DNA of 64,000 nucleotides, taken from positions 98,594 through 162,593 of the forward strand of contig NZ_JHZB01000006.1 of NCBI RefSeq assembly GCF_000621145.1. Direction: 5' to 3'. The translations under genes were made by a program, and so were the position numbers. The notes under the pieces were generated by a model that worked only from the letters and a program-made list of their open reading frames with translations, had not been told where the DNA came from and did no database searches. Source of the DNA: Desulfobulbus elongatus DSM 2908. Its GTDB lineage: Bacteria > Desulfobacterota > Desulfobulbia > Desulfobulbales > Desulfobulbaceae. Positions 19,367-28,419 of this stretch are shown here, one piece after another. The stretch's first letter is position 1; the number at the start of each line of letters is the position of its first letter.

Positions 19367-20949
19367 TGAGGGCGCAACTTGTCTCAAACGTTATAAAATC
19401 AACTGTATCGATGCTGACCGGCATATTATGTCTTTTGATATCATCCCTTGTCAATATTGCGATTGCTGATGGTTCGATGCAAGTAAAATCAGTTAATGTT
19501 AGTAATATCGATAGAGCTGTTGAAATCAAAATTAATGGAGAAAATATTGGTGCATCGACCGTTTATGAGTTGCCTAATCCTGAAAGGATAATCGTTGACC
19601 TTGCCAATGCTGCTTTGTCCAATAATTTTACAAGTCAAATTAACGCTGACGGCATTACTTTACAGACGAAGCACCTTGCTGACAGTAAACCAACCATTCT
19701 TAGATTCGAGTTCTATTTGCCTGAAAAGATTGATTTTGAAACAAGAAAAAATGACAATGAAATAAGAGTGTTGCTTAAGCGGGGTGGAGGCGCGACAAGC
19801 CAATCTCCGGCTGCTTCGACGCCGAGCGATACGATGGGCGTGTATTCGGAACGTGCTGGGAGCGGCAAGGGAGGGGGCGATTCAAAAGGGCAGCGAACAG
19901 GAGATAAGATCGGTTCGGTGATAGGTGCTGCCAAAAATATTGAGAGCCAACTGCCTGAAATCAACCCTCTTGATTCCAGAGTCTCGCCTAAAACAAAGGC
20001 GCAACAAATGGAGGATGCGTTTAATTTTTCTGGATATAATAAAGAGAGGATTACTGTAGAGTTTCAAAAAATGGACCTCCATAATGTCTTCAATTTTTTA
20101 AGACAAGTGAGCGGAGTGAATATCGTTGTCGATGAATCGGTACAGGGTTCGCTTACATTGGTGCTCGACGATGTGCCTTGGGATTTTGCTCTTGACATTA
20201 TCTTGAATTTAAAAGATCTGGAAAAAGAAGAGCGGTTCAATACGTTGGTGATTTATCCGAAGAAAAAAGAATTTAAATGGCCTGATAAGAGTCAGGATAA
20301 CCTCAGTTTTCAGGCTGATGCCAAAGTTGTTGAGCGTGAGTCACTGACTATTAAACAGCAGGCTGGACAGTCCTTTGAGCATCCTGAAGCCAGGCAGGAG
20401 ATAAATAAGGGCAAGGAAGCTGAAAAGAATGAGAACTACGAACTTGCTGTTTCGTTTTATGAGCGTGCATACGAAAAATGGCCGTCAAATAGCAATTTGT
20501 CGAATAAAATTGCATCTATTTATTTGGTATATTTGAAACAATATGCAAAATCACTTTATTATTCAAATCTTTCATTAAAGCATGACAAAAATAATAGTAG
20601 ATCGTTGGTGCTAGCTGCTATTTCGTCTGCCAATATGCAGGACAATGAGAAGGCTATTGGTTATTTTGATAAATGTACAAAAGTTAAGACACCCCTTAAA
20701 GAGGCGCTGCTGAGCTATTCTTCATTCTGTGAGGATACTCATGATTACAATTGTGCGATATCTAATCTGGAAAGATATAATTTATTTTATGGTGAAGATA
20801 TGGATTCCTTGGTTAATGCCGCTCGGGTTTATGATAAAATGGGGCAGGGGCATAAGGCTGTTGAAAAATATAATAAATTACTCATCTCCGGTTATCGAAT
20901 TCCGCCGGATTTAGAGAAGTACGTGAGAAGCCGCGTGACTGTTAATTAA
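19363..20949 (+). CDS. AMIN-STN-TPR protein, PilQ amino-terminal half without a secretin domain
   Basis: A 528-residue exported protein. After a signal segment (about 1-36) come an AMIN domain (45-145: VYELPNPERIIVDLANA), a Gly/Ser-rich linker and an STN/secretin N0-like domain near 225-305 (ITVEFQKMDLHNVFNFLRQVSGVNIVVDE; DVPWDFALDIIL). The remainder is TPR-like helical repeats (AEKNENYELAVSFYERAY; DNEKAIGYFDK). These are the peptidoglycan-binding and N0 parts of PilQ, but the protein stops before any secretin barrel. The barrel is in the next gene, so the PilQ role appears split. An MshN-like TPR function is an alternative for the C-terminal half. Confidence 0.75.
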   Translation: MMRAQLVSNVIKSTVSMLTGILCLLISSLVNIAIADGSMQVKSVNVSNIDRAVEIKINGENIGASTVYELPNPERIIVDLANAALSNNFTSQINADGITLQTKHLADSKPTILRFEFYLPEKIDFETRKNDNEIRVLLKRGGGATSQSPAASTPSDTMGVYSERAGSGKGGGDSKGQRTGDKIGSVIGAAKNIESQLPEINPLDSRVSPKTKAQQMEDAFNFSGYNKERITVEFQKMDLHNVFNFLRQVSGVNIVVDESVQGSLTLVLDDVPWDFALDIILNLKDLEKEERFNTLVIYPKKKEFKWPDKSQDNLSFQADAKVVERESLTIKQQAGQSFEHPEARQEINKGKEAEKNENYELAVSFYERAYEKWPSNSNLSNKIASIYLVYLKQYAKSLYYSNLSLKHDKNNSRSLVLAAISSANMQDNEKAIGYFDKCTKVKTPLKEALLSYSSFCEDTHDYNCAISNLERYNLFYGEDMDSLVNAARVYDKMGQGHKAVEKYNKLLISGYRIPPDLEKYVRSRVTVN

Positions 20950-20992
20950 TAAAGCCTGTCCGATCATTGCATATAGAGGGTGAGGGGCGTTA

Positions 20993-22729
20993 ATGATGAA
21001 ACTTGTTAGCATTGTTGTTTCTTTTATTTTTTTGGTTTGCTCGTTTACTGTCGGGTTGTATGGATGTGCGCAAAATAAGCCGCCTCGTGATCTCCCGAAA
21101 GCTATGGATTCAGCGAGTGGCAAGGAGAGTGCCCTTGCTGCCTCCTCGTTGTCCAAGCCTGTGCAACTCCCGGTTCGGTACCAGTCTTCAGAATTTGTTG
21201 TCCCAAAGGATACGCTGGACGAAAGCTTAGGAAGCGGTGGGGCTGGTGAATATCAGATCAAGGTCGGGGCGACCATCCGTTCTACTAATGGGCCCCAGCC
21301 CTTGTGGGATGTCATGAAACGCTTGGCCAATCTTAAAGGTATGACCGTGAGTTGGGCAAGTGATGTCGATCAAAATGTTCTGGTTGATGTTGATATCGCA
21401 GCGACAGACAATTTTTACGATGCGGTAGCGAATTTATTGCGGCAAGCGGATTATTTCCATGAAATGAACGGCAGGAATATCGTCATACGTAACAAAACGA
21501 CGAAAGTATTTAAAATGTCAGTACCTTTCATGCAAGGAGCGTATACATCGACTGTAGGTGGCAATTTTCTTTCTAACAAAGATGCTGCTTCGGGCACTGA
21601 AGGATCAGTGAAGATAGCAAGTGCTGATAATAAATTTAATGTATGGGAAAATATTGAAACCAATTTGAAAAGTATTTTGCAAACTTCTTCGGTTGAACGA
21701 AAAGATATAGTAAACGTTTCGCCTTCATCGAATAGTCAAAACTCAGATAGTGGGAATGCCACAGGAAAGGATCAGGCAGAAAGTGGTCCCGAGGCGACTG
21801 CGTCGGCTTCTCATCCTTCTGCTCGCTATTCAGCAAAAGATGAGCCATCGTTTGTTATCGATAAAAGTGTGGGTTTGATAACAGTTACTGCTAAACCAGC
21901 TCTCTTGAATACAGTTGAAAAGTATCTTGATAATTTAAAAAAGCATTTATTTCAACAGGTTAATATAGAGGCAAAAATAGTTGAAGTCTTTCTTCAGGAC
22001 AATTCAAAAATAGGGATCGATTGGAGTGCTGTATTCAAAGACCATCCATTGCAAGGAACCGTACAATTTGGCAGTAATGGGCAGGTCTATCCCCACGTTC
22101 CCGGTAATTCAAATTATGCTAATACATTTGTAAGTAGAGTTGATATTAGTACATTTGATTTTTCTGTGTTGATTAACGCATTGAATGAACAAGGTGACTC
22201 TCATGTGCTTGCTAACCCTAAAATCACCGTATTAAATGGTCAGCCAGCTATTATTAGTGTCGGAAAAGATGTGGCTTATGTCAAATCGATCAAGAGAGAT
22301 GAGAATGATAGCGGATCAACTATTAGGGTCACTTATACAGCAGAAGTTGGCAATGTGGTGCAAGGCGTTGCATTGGGAGTTATGGCATCTGTCGTTGACA
22401 AAGATCGAGTGATATTGCATTTGACCCCGATTACCACTGATATAGAAAATCTGGAATCTGATGGTAGTGTTACCATGACCTCGATTGGTGACGGTGCCAT
22501 TGAACTCGGTCTGCCGCAAGTTAAGGTCCGAGAAATGTCGACCATGGTTGAAGTTCAGAACGGCGAGATGCTCGTTATCGGTGGTCTGATCGATAGCGTT
22601 GAAAGCAAAACAGACAATTTCGTGCCCGGCTTGGGCAGTGTCCCTGTTCTCAAATATTTATTTGGAGTTGAGGAAAAGAAGTTGCAAAAACGCGAACTCG
22701 TCATCCTCCTTTCTCCGAGAATTATTTAA
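20993..22729 (+). CDS. mshL: MshL-like outer-membrane secretin lipoprotein
   Basis: A 578-residue secretin. The N-terminal signal ends in a lipobox (VGLYGCAQN, Cys near 25). An N0/N1-like region (LWDVMKRLANLKGMTVSWASDV), the VFKMSVPFMQG segment typical of MshL, a Ser-rich linker and then the secretin barrel (LANPKITVLNGQPAIISVGKD; VEVQNGEMLVIGGLID; VPGLGSVPVLKYLFG; ELVILLSPRII) follow. It forms the gate for the pilus in the outer membrane. The ribosome site GAGGGG precedes the ATG. A link to the separate AMIN/STN protein just upstream is expected. Confidence 0.87.
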   Translation: MMKLVSIVVSFIFLVCSFTVGLYGCAQNKPPRDLPKAMDSASGKESALAASSLSKPVQLPVRYQSSEFVVPKDTLDESLGSGGAGEYQIKVGATIRSTNGPQPLWDVMKRLANLKGMTVSWASDVDQNVLVDVDIAATDNFYDAVANLLRQADYFHEMNGRNIVIRNKTTKVFKMSVPFMQGAYTSTVGGNFLSNKDAASGTEGSVKIASADNKFNVWENIETNLKSILQTSSVERKDIVNVSPSSNSQNSDSGNATGKDQAESGPEATASASHPSARYSAKDEPSFVIDKSVGLITVTAKPALLNTVEKYLDNLKKHLFQQVNIEAKIVEVFLQDNSKIGIDWSAVFKDHPLQGTVQFGSNGQVYPHVPGNSNYANTFVSRVDISTFDFSVLINALNEQGDSHVLANPKITVLNGQPAIISVGKDVAYVKSIKRDENDSGSTIRVTYTAEVGNVVQGVALGVMASVVDKDRVILHLTPITTDIENLESDGSVTMTSIGDGAIELGLPQVKVREMSTMVEVQNGEMLVIGGLIDSVESKTDNFVPGLGSVPVLKYLFGVEEKKLQKRELVILLSPRII

Positions 22730-22765
22730 GATTATTTATGAATTCATGTGCATGGGAGATATGGT

Positions 22766-23779
22766 ATGAAATATAGTCGCCATCTGCTTGTTGGCTTGTC
22801 AGTCCTTCTTCTTGGTGGTTGCGGTACAACCATTCATGAATCCCTGAAGGTTCAGCAGGCGACCATGAATCCGGTCGGGGCAGGGAAGACCGTTGTTATC
22901 CTTCCCTTTGCTGATTATTCCCAAGCCGACAATCTTGAAAGTTCGTATCGTCGCCAACTTTTTGTCAGTGAAAATATAACCGACCAATTCATAAAATATG
23001 GCTTCTATCTTCCGGTGCAGGATGATGTCTTCCCCTATTTGGTTGATCAGAAAATCATCAGAGTACAAACCTATGCCAAGCCCAAAACGGAATCTCTTGA
23101 GCAGGAAATGAAGGGAGAATGGTCTTCCGCGATGAAAGGTGAATTGCAGCGATACATGGATCTCGCTCATAAGACCGGTGCCCAAACGGGCGGGGGGGAG
23201 GCGATGGGAACCCATGGCCTGACGATGCAAGAAGTGGTCAAGATTGGTAGGCATTTTTCCGCAGATTACATCATTCGCGGTCGGATTATCCAATACAAGG
23301 ATCGCCAGGATCCTTCCTGGAATCCAATGCGGAAAGGACTTATCACCTTTGTGAGCGGTGTGACCAATAAAATAGCCTTTGGCCAAGCCGAATCAGATCA
23401 ATACGATGAGTGGAACAATACAGTGGCTGGAGCGGCCGACGCCGCTTTTATCTCAGGAGTAACAGATGGTGATCTGAATCACGCCATCGCCTGGGGAGCC
23501 GCGGGGGCTGTCTTGGGGAACATGGCGCATCATTCAGGAAGAATTCCCCAGGCGGTTGTTCAATTACGTCTCTGGGTGCAAGATGCGTATACTGGCAACG
23601 TTGTCTGGACAAACCGGGTGGATGTACGGGTATCGCCGGAGTCCGTCTTGGCTGATTACCAGTATGACGCCCTTTTTGAAAAAGCCACGGAAAAGGCGAT
23701 AACCACCTTGGTCGATGATTTTGCGCAAGTGGTCTACAATGTTCCGCCACCGGCACCACCGGTGAAGACTAGGCGCTGA
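22766..23779 (+). CDS. outer-membrane lipoprotein of unknown function at the end of the pilus cluster
   Basis: A 337-residue lipoprotein: signal MKYSRHLLVGLSVLLLGGCGTT with lipobox LLGGC. The body shows VVILPFADYSQAD, typical of CsgG/LpoB-type lipoproteins, and a later segment VQLRLWVQDAYTGNVVWTNRVDVRVSPES, which also resembles that group (two strands around an aromatic turn). A central patch is Gly/Ala-rich (AGAADAAFISGVTDGD). It is AT-rich like the secretin 36 bases upstream, and a strong terminator follows, so it is the last gene of the pil transcript. A role as secretin pilotin or accessory protein is inference from position only. Confidence 0.55.
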   Translation: MKYSRHLLVGLSVLLLGGCGTTIHESLKVQQATMNPVGAGKTVVILPFADYSQADNLESSYRRQLFVSENITDQFIKYGFYLPVQDDVFPYLVDQKIIRVQTYAKPKTESLEQEMKGEWSSAMKGELQRYMDLAHKTGAQTGGGEAMGTHGLTMQEVVKIGRHFSADYIIRGRIIQYKDRQDPSWNPMRKGLITFVSGVTNKIAFGQAESDQYDEWNNTVAGAADAAFISGVTDGDLNHAIAWGAAGAVLGNMAHHSGRIPQAVVQLRLWVQDAYTGNVVWTNRVDVRVSPESVLADYQYDALFEKATEKAITTLVDDFAQVVYNVPPPAPPVKTRR

Positions 23780-23802
23780 GCAGCTCTATTTTTTCGTTCA
23801 AT

Positions 23803-23838
23803 GGGCAAGACCGCACAAGCGGTCTTGCCCATTTTTTT
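23803..23838 (+). terminator. strong Rho-independent terminator of the pilus cluster
   Basis: A perfect 12-bp stem (arms 23803-23814 and 23819-23830) with a 4-base ACAA loop, followed by ATTTTTTT. It lies 24 bases after the lipoprotein stop and insulates the fadL-like gene. Confidence 0.92.
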
Positions 23839-23892
23839 GGGAAAAATCAGTAGATCAACACAACAAAAACTCTTTCAACAATCAGCAATATC

Positions 23893-25164
23893 ATGCAGTC
23901 GGATTATCGCAAGGCAACCCTTTTCGCGGCAGTGCTGCTGCTCCTGGCATGGCCGCATAAAGCGGAGGCATCGGGGTTTCGTATCGCCAACCAGTCACTC
24001 GGGGCGGTGGGGTTGTCAGGAGCCCGTACGGCCTATACCCCAGGTCCGGACGCCAGCTATTACAATCCCGCCAACATGAGTTATCTGCCCGACAGCTGGC
24101 TGGTGGAAACATCGTTGACTGCCTTGCAGTTGCCAGCCATCGAATACGCAGACAACCGGGGCAGTGCCTTCAATGGCTCGTCGGAAAACGAATTGTTCTG
24201 GATGCCGCTTTTGCACATGACTTCGCCGCAATACGGCCGCCTGCGCTACGGGTTTTCCCTGACCTATCCCTTTGGCTTGGCGAAACAGTGGGAACAGCCG
24301 TATCCCAAAGCCCTTGCCGAAAAATTTTCCCTGCTCACCGTGGAAGCGAATCCGACTTTTGCGTACAGCCTTGCCGATTGGTTGAGCATCGGCGGCGGGC
24401 TCCGCTTCGTCTACGGCAAGGGCGAGGTGGAAAACGAGATAGGGGCACCGCTCTCTCCCCTGGCCACGTTATCGCGATCATCGGATGGAACCGACACCCA
24501 ACTGGGCTACAACCTGGCAGTGTCGATCCGTCCCAACGAACAGTGGACCGTGGCGGCCACTTACCGCTCGGAGGTGGAACTGGACTTGGACGGACACAGC
24601 GACCTTCAGGCCACGGCAGGTTCGTTGCCGCTGGCTGCCTATGCGGGTGATGGCTCCGTGGGCATCACCCTGCCGGCCGTCCTCAGCCTGGCGACAGCTC
24701 TGACCGTGGACCGGCTGACCGTGGAACTGGCCTGGGATCGGACCTTCTGGTCCTCTTTCGATCATCTGGATTTTGCATACACCCAGAATTTTCAATCGTC
24801 CCCCTTTTTTGCGGTCTTCGACAGTATGCTTGTGAAAAACTGGGATGATGCCGATGCCTATCGCATCGGCCTTACCTACGACTGGAATGCCAGTTGGACC
24901 ACGACCCTCGGTTTCACTTATGACCGGACGCCGGTTCCTGCGACCACGCTGGGATTTGAACTGCCGGATGCCGATGCGATGGTCTACTGTGCGGGGATCC
25001 GTTACCGGTATTCACCGAGGATGGAATTCGGTCTTTCGTATATGTACCATCGGACCAGCACCCGCTCGGTAAGCCAAGCCGATGCCAACACCTCGGCCAT
25101 TGATGGTCGTTTTACCGAGGGAGGCGCCCACGCGGTGACGCTTGGCGTGATCACCACTTTTTGA
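23893..25164 (+). CDS. FadL/OmpP1-family outer-membrane transporter
   Basis: A 423-residue outer-membrane beta-barrel. A signal peptide (about 1-26, ends KAEA) precedes the family's N-terminal hatch (SGFRIANQSLGAVGLSGARTA and ASYYNPANMSYL). Barrel strands with alternating aromatic residues run to the end (terminal HAVTLGVITTF ends in Phe as outer-membrane proteins do). FadL proteins import long-chain fatty acids or other hydrophobic compounds. The size fits the family (about 400-450). It is GC-rich and monocistronic, following the pilus terminator and converging on the next gene. Confidence 0.88.
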   Translation: MQSDYRKATLFAAVLLLLAWPHKAEASGFRIANQSLGAVGLSGARTAYTPGPDASYYNPANMSYLPDSWLVETSLTALQLPAIEYADNRGSAFNGSSENELFWMPLLHMTSPQYGRLRYGFSLTYPFGLAKQWEQPYPKALAEKFSLLTVEANPTFAYSLADWLSIGGGLRFVYGKGEVENEIGAPLSPLATLSRSSDGTDTQLGYNLAVSIRPNEQWTVAATYRSEVELDLDGHSDLQATAGSLPLAAYAGDGSVGITLPAVLSLATALTVDRLTVELAWDRTFWSSFDHLDFAYTQNFQSSPFFAVFDSMLVKNWDDADAYRIGLTYDWNASWTTTLGFTYDRTPVPATTLGFELPDADAMVYCAGIRYRYSPRMEFGLSYMYHRTSTRSVSQADANTSAIDGRFTEGGAHAVTLGVITTF

Positions 25165-25189
25165 TTGCCCGCAACCACAGCAGGGCGAA

Positions 25190-25783
25190 TCATCGGCGGA
25201 ACAATTTCCACGGAATGAGCATCGGGACCTCCCGACAATAGGCGCGATAAGGTTCGCCCAGGCTTTGCCGCAGCTTGCGTTCTTCGAGCAGGGTGCCGAC
25301 GATCAGGTAGACGGTGAGCAGGGTGCGGATGATCAGGGAGGCATCGGTGAGTTGCGGCAGAGCCCAGAGCAGGGCAATGCCGCCGCTGTACCAGGGATGG
25401 CGGACATGGCCGAGGATGCCGGTTTGCTCGAAGCGAGGAGGCGCGCCGCTTCGTCCCATCCGGTAGTCGCGCCATTGGCGGATCCCGAGAAAGCTCTGCA
25501 GATCGTAGACCCTCAAGCCGCCGACAAACATGATCAGGGTGTAGAGGCCGAGCACCACCCGGACAGGGAATATCCAGGCGGGCAGGGCAAGGGGATGGTG
25601 TGGCACAGTCGGTGTCAGCCAAAGAAGCGGCAGCAGGCTGACCCCTGAAAAACAGACGTAACCGAGCCGATGGCGGGCTTGCCACGCCCGCCCTTTCCGC
25701 TCGAACCAGCGACACACGCCGGGAGTGATCAGCAGACTGTGCGCAGCGCACCAAGCCAGCCACAGGAGGATCAACCGGAGCAT
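25190..25783 (-). CDS. membrane-bound isoprenylcysteine/phospholipid-type methyltransferase
   Basis: A 197-residue protein with five or so predicted membrane helices and the C-terminal ICMT/PEMT signature: GILGHVRHPWYSGGIAL, then LEERKLRQSLGEPYRAYCREVPMLIPW. This is the common bacterial methyltransferase-like membrane protein fold; in proteobacteria its substrates are mostly unknown. The start at 25783 is preferred: GGGGA lies 7 bases upstream and it begins the first helix. It is just downstream of, and same strand as, the cytochrome gene (74-base gap). Confidence 0.75.
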   Translation of the reverse strand: MLRLILLWLAWCAAHSLLITPGVCRWFERKGRAWQARHRLGYVCFSGVSLLPLLWLTPTVPHHPLALPAWIFPVRVVLGLYTLIMFVGGLRVYDLQSFLGIRQWRDYRMGRSGAPPRFEQTGILGHVRHPWYSGGIALLWALPQLTDASLIIRTLLTVYLIVGTLLEERKLRQSLGEPYRAYCREVPMLIPWKLFRR

Positions 25784-25857
25784 CACCGTTTCCCCGCCTC
25801 GACCGCATTCGCTTCCCCTCGCATCCCGGCAGCGTTCATCCGACCCGCACTCTCCGC

Positions 25858-28419
25858 TCATTCATTGCGGAATGTTCCCAAGCTGTTGGGATGATGCATC
25901 TCGTCGTCCATGGCCACGGTGTGGCAAACCGAACAGGCGCGATTGGCGCCCAGGGGAAGGCGATTTCCCTGATATTGCAGGGGCTGAAGCGCATCGAGTT
26001 GGTCGCCGTGCGGGTTGTTCGCCGGATAGAGCGCGTGCGGGCTGGAGTGGCAGGCGGCGCAGAACAGACGGCCGCTTTCGTCGGTCCGGTTGCGATAGAG
26101 CGCCTGCTCGCCTTCGGTCCAGGTGTTGATGGTGGTGTCGGTTGCCGGCGGCTGGTAATCGACGTGGCAGTGCAGGCAATCGGGCTGGTTGATCCAGGGC
26201 TTGCGCGGGACGATGGCGTCGATGGCGGCCACCGCCCTGGGCGTCAGGGCCGTCATCAGGCGCGCGGCCTGCTGTTTGCCTGCCAGCCGCTCCAGTTGCA
26301 ACAGGCCCAGGGCATGATCCTCCATGGAGCCGTGGCAGTTCGTGCAGTCCAAACCCAGCGCCGAGTGGATGTCGCGCAGGCTGCGGGTGGCGCCGGTGGG
26401 TGAGGCAGGATGGCAGAACGAGCACGCCTCGGCGCCCTTGTCCCTGAGATAATGGACGTGGAATCCGTGAATCGAGGCCGAAAGGCTGAGCCGGTCGGGT
26501 TCGCCCTTGGCCCGGACCATCACATCGGCGTGGCAGGATTGGCAGCGCACCATTTTGCCTGATTGTTCGGTCACCAGCAGGGAGGTTCCGCTCAACCGGT
26601 CGTGGGCTTCCAGGATGTTCAGCGCGGTCTGCCGGTTCAAACCCGCATGGTCGTCCGGTTCGGGAGCGCCGCCGTGGCAGGTGGTGCAGCCCATCTCGGT
26701 GGAAACCGGGGCCACCACCTTGGTCATGGCCAGGATGTTTTCGCTCTCGTCCCTGGCTTCGATGGTGACCACCGGATAAGGATCGAACCCCTGCGCCGAA
26801 ACGGGGTACAGAGCGATCCCCTCGGCGGTGAATACATCCTCTTCGGGGAGCATATCGCCGGACGGCGCCGCTTGGCCGTCGGGACCGACAAAGCCGTGCT
26901 CCACCCGATAACGGAGATGCACGCCTTGATTGACGATCTCCGGTGTTTCTCCCCGCTCGATCAGCTGCGCCTGCAGGCCATTGCCCGGCGGAAACAGCGA
27001 CAACAATCCCTTGACTTCAGCAACATAGCGCATGCCCAGTGTGCTCCAGGCTACGAGGACAAACCGATCGGACTGCGGATTGAAGGGCGGAATTTCAGCC
27101 AGTTTTCCCGCAAGCCGGGCCGGCGGGGGATCGCTGCGACCGTTGAGGCCATGGGCGATGAACCGGGCGAGCGCCCGGCGCTCTTCCGCCGTGCCGGTGA
27201 AGGGTGGCATGACGGGATGGAAGGTGTGCATGCCGCTGATCATGGCATCCAGTCCACTGGGGGTGTACGGCGCGGCCAGTTTCCTGATGTCCCGCATCGG
27301 CCCGCCGATGGCGTGGCAGGAGAGGCAGAGCAGGTTGTACAGATCGCGGCCCGCTTCCCGCGCATTGTCTTCGGTTATCTGCCGATGGCGTACCCATTTG
27401 GCTGCGGTCAGCATGCCTTCGGTCTGGAGGCGCCGGACATCGTCGCGCAACACCGAGGTGGCGTACAGGTAATCGCGGAGAATGTAGGGCCGGCGACCGC
27501 CCTCGCGGATGCATTCGAAACAGCCCATGAGAAGCTGACCGATCAGCAGCAGCAGGATAGCCAGCGATCTGCTCAAGCCGGCTGGCAGGCGGGCCATCAG
27601 CAGCAGGCCGCCTAGGGCAAGCACGGGAGCGCCGACGAGAAAGCCGTCGATGAAGGGGCGGGCCGAAGGCATGCGCGTCCAGATCGCTTCCTGCAGGTCC
27701 GGCGGCAGGGCGGCCCGGTACCAGACGGCGGAGGCGAGGAAAAACAGGAAAGGCAAAAGAAGCCAACGGGCGCAGAACCGGGTCAGGGTGGTCCGCAGGG
27801 AAGGGTCTTTGAGCCAGGTGGCGGTGACCAGGCCGAACAGTCCGGCGATGATGAGGGCAAAGAAGGTGCGGAAGGCGAGCGAAGGCCAGAAGCTGGGATT
27901 GAAAAAACCGTCCCAGACGTTTTTGGTCGCAAGCCAGTCGCCGGGAGTGAGCATGAAGCCGATGATGCCGTTGATCAGAAAAAGCGACATCCAGGCCACC
28001 CCGCCGTAAATCCAGGCGAGCAGTTGGTGGCGGCCGGGTGCCAGCCGATCGAAGCTGTACACGTAGAGGAACAGGGAGACGATCTCGACCAGAAAACAGA
28101 CCCATTCCGCGGCCCAGGCAAAGACGAAGGTGTGGATGAGGATCGAGGTGGCGGCCGGGTTCAGCAGGGAGATGACAAACCAGATCCCCACGCCGCTGAT
28201 CGCACCGGCCACCATGGTGAGCACGAGGAAAAATCGGGCGTGCCCGCGGACGTAGGCGAGCATGGCCGGATTGTTTTCCCGGATGGCCTTGCGCTCGGCC
28301 AGTGCCAGGAACAGGCCGCCGCCCACCGCGAAATGGGCGATGTAGACGTGGAAGACGGCGATCAGCGCCACCGGCAGGCCGCCGCCGAGAAAATCGAGCT
28401 GCCAGACCGGATAATTCAT
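25858..28419 (-). CDS. CydA-like membrane protein fused to an octahaem c-type cytochrome
   Basis: An 853-residue protein. Residues 1-330 are multi-helix membrane and resemble CydA, the cytochrome bd quinol oxidase subunit I (ISGVGIWFVISLL, LVEIVSLFLYVYSFDRLAP, NGIIGFMLTPGDW, and GGRRPY in place of GRQPW). Then eight CXXCH haem motifs follow: 365-369, 578-582, 626-630, 666-670, 692-696, 748-752, 787-791, 829-833. The first sits in a class I cytochrome c-like domain with an axial MPPFTG. It is likely to take electrons from quinol in the membrane and pass them through periplasmic haems. The ribosome site GGGAGGAG and ATG 28419 fix the start; a frame extending upstream covers the partner gene and is rejected. 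The 3' neighbour is the methyltransferase. Confidence 0.8.
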   Translation of the reverse strand: MNYPVWQLDFLGGGLPVALIAVFHVYIAHFAVGGGLFLALAERKAIRENNPAMLAYVRGHARFFLVLTMVAGAISGVGIWFVISLLNPAATSILIHTFVFAWAAEWVCFLVEIVSLFLYVYSFDRLAPGRHQLLAWIYGGVAWMSLFLINGIIGFMLTPGDWLATKNVWDGFFNPSFWPSLAFRTFFALIIAGLFGLVTATWLKDPSLRTTLTRFCARWLLLPFLFFLASAVWYRAALPPDLQEAIWTRMPSARPFIDGFLVGAPVLALGGLLLMARLPAGLSRSLAILLLLIGQLLMGCFECIREGGRRPYILRDYLYATSVLRDDVRRLQTEGMLTAAKWVRHRQITEDNAREAGRDLYNLLCLSCHAIGGPMRDIRKLAAPYTPSGLDAMISGMHTFHPVMPPFTGTAEERRALARFIAHGLNGRSDPPPARLAGKLAEIPPFNPQSDRFVLVAWSTLGMRYVAEVKGLLSLFPPGNGLQAQLIERGETPEIVNQGVHLRYRVEHGFVGPDGQAAPSGDMLPEEDVFTAEGIALYPVSAQGFDPYPVVTIEARDESENILAMTKVVAPVSTEMGCTTCHGGAPEPDDHAGLNRQTALNILEAHDRLSGTSLLVTEQSGKMVRCQSCHADVMVRAKGEPDRLSLSASIHGFHVHYLRDKGAEACSFCHPASPTGATRSLRDIHSALGLDCTNCHGSMEDHALGLLQLERLAGKQQAARLMTALTPRAVAAIDAIVPRKPWINQPDCLHCHVDYQPPATDTTINTWTEGEQALYRNRTDESGRLFCAACHSSPHALYPANNPHGDQLDALQPLQYQGNRLPLGANRACSVCHTVAMDDEMHHPNSLGTFRNE

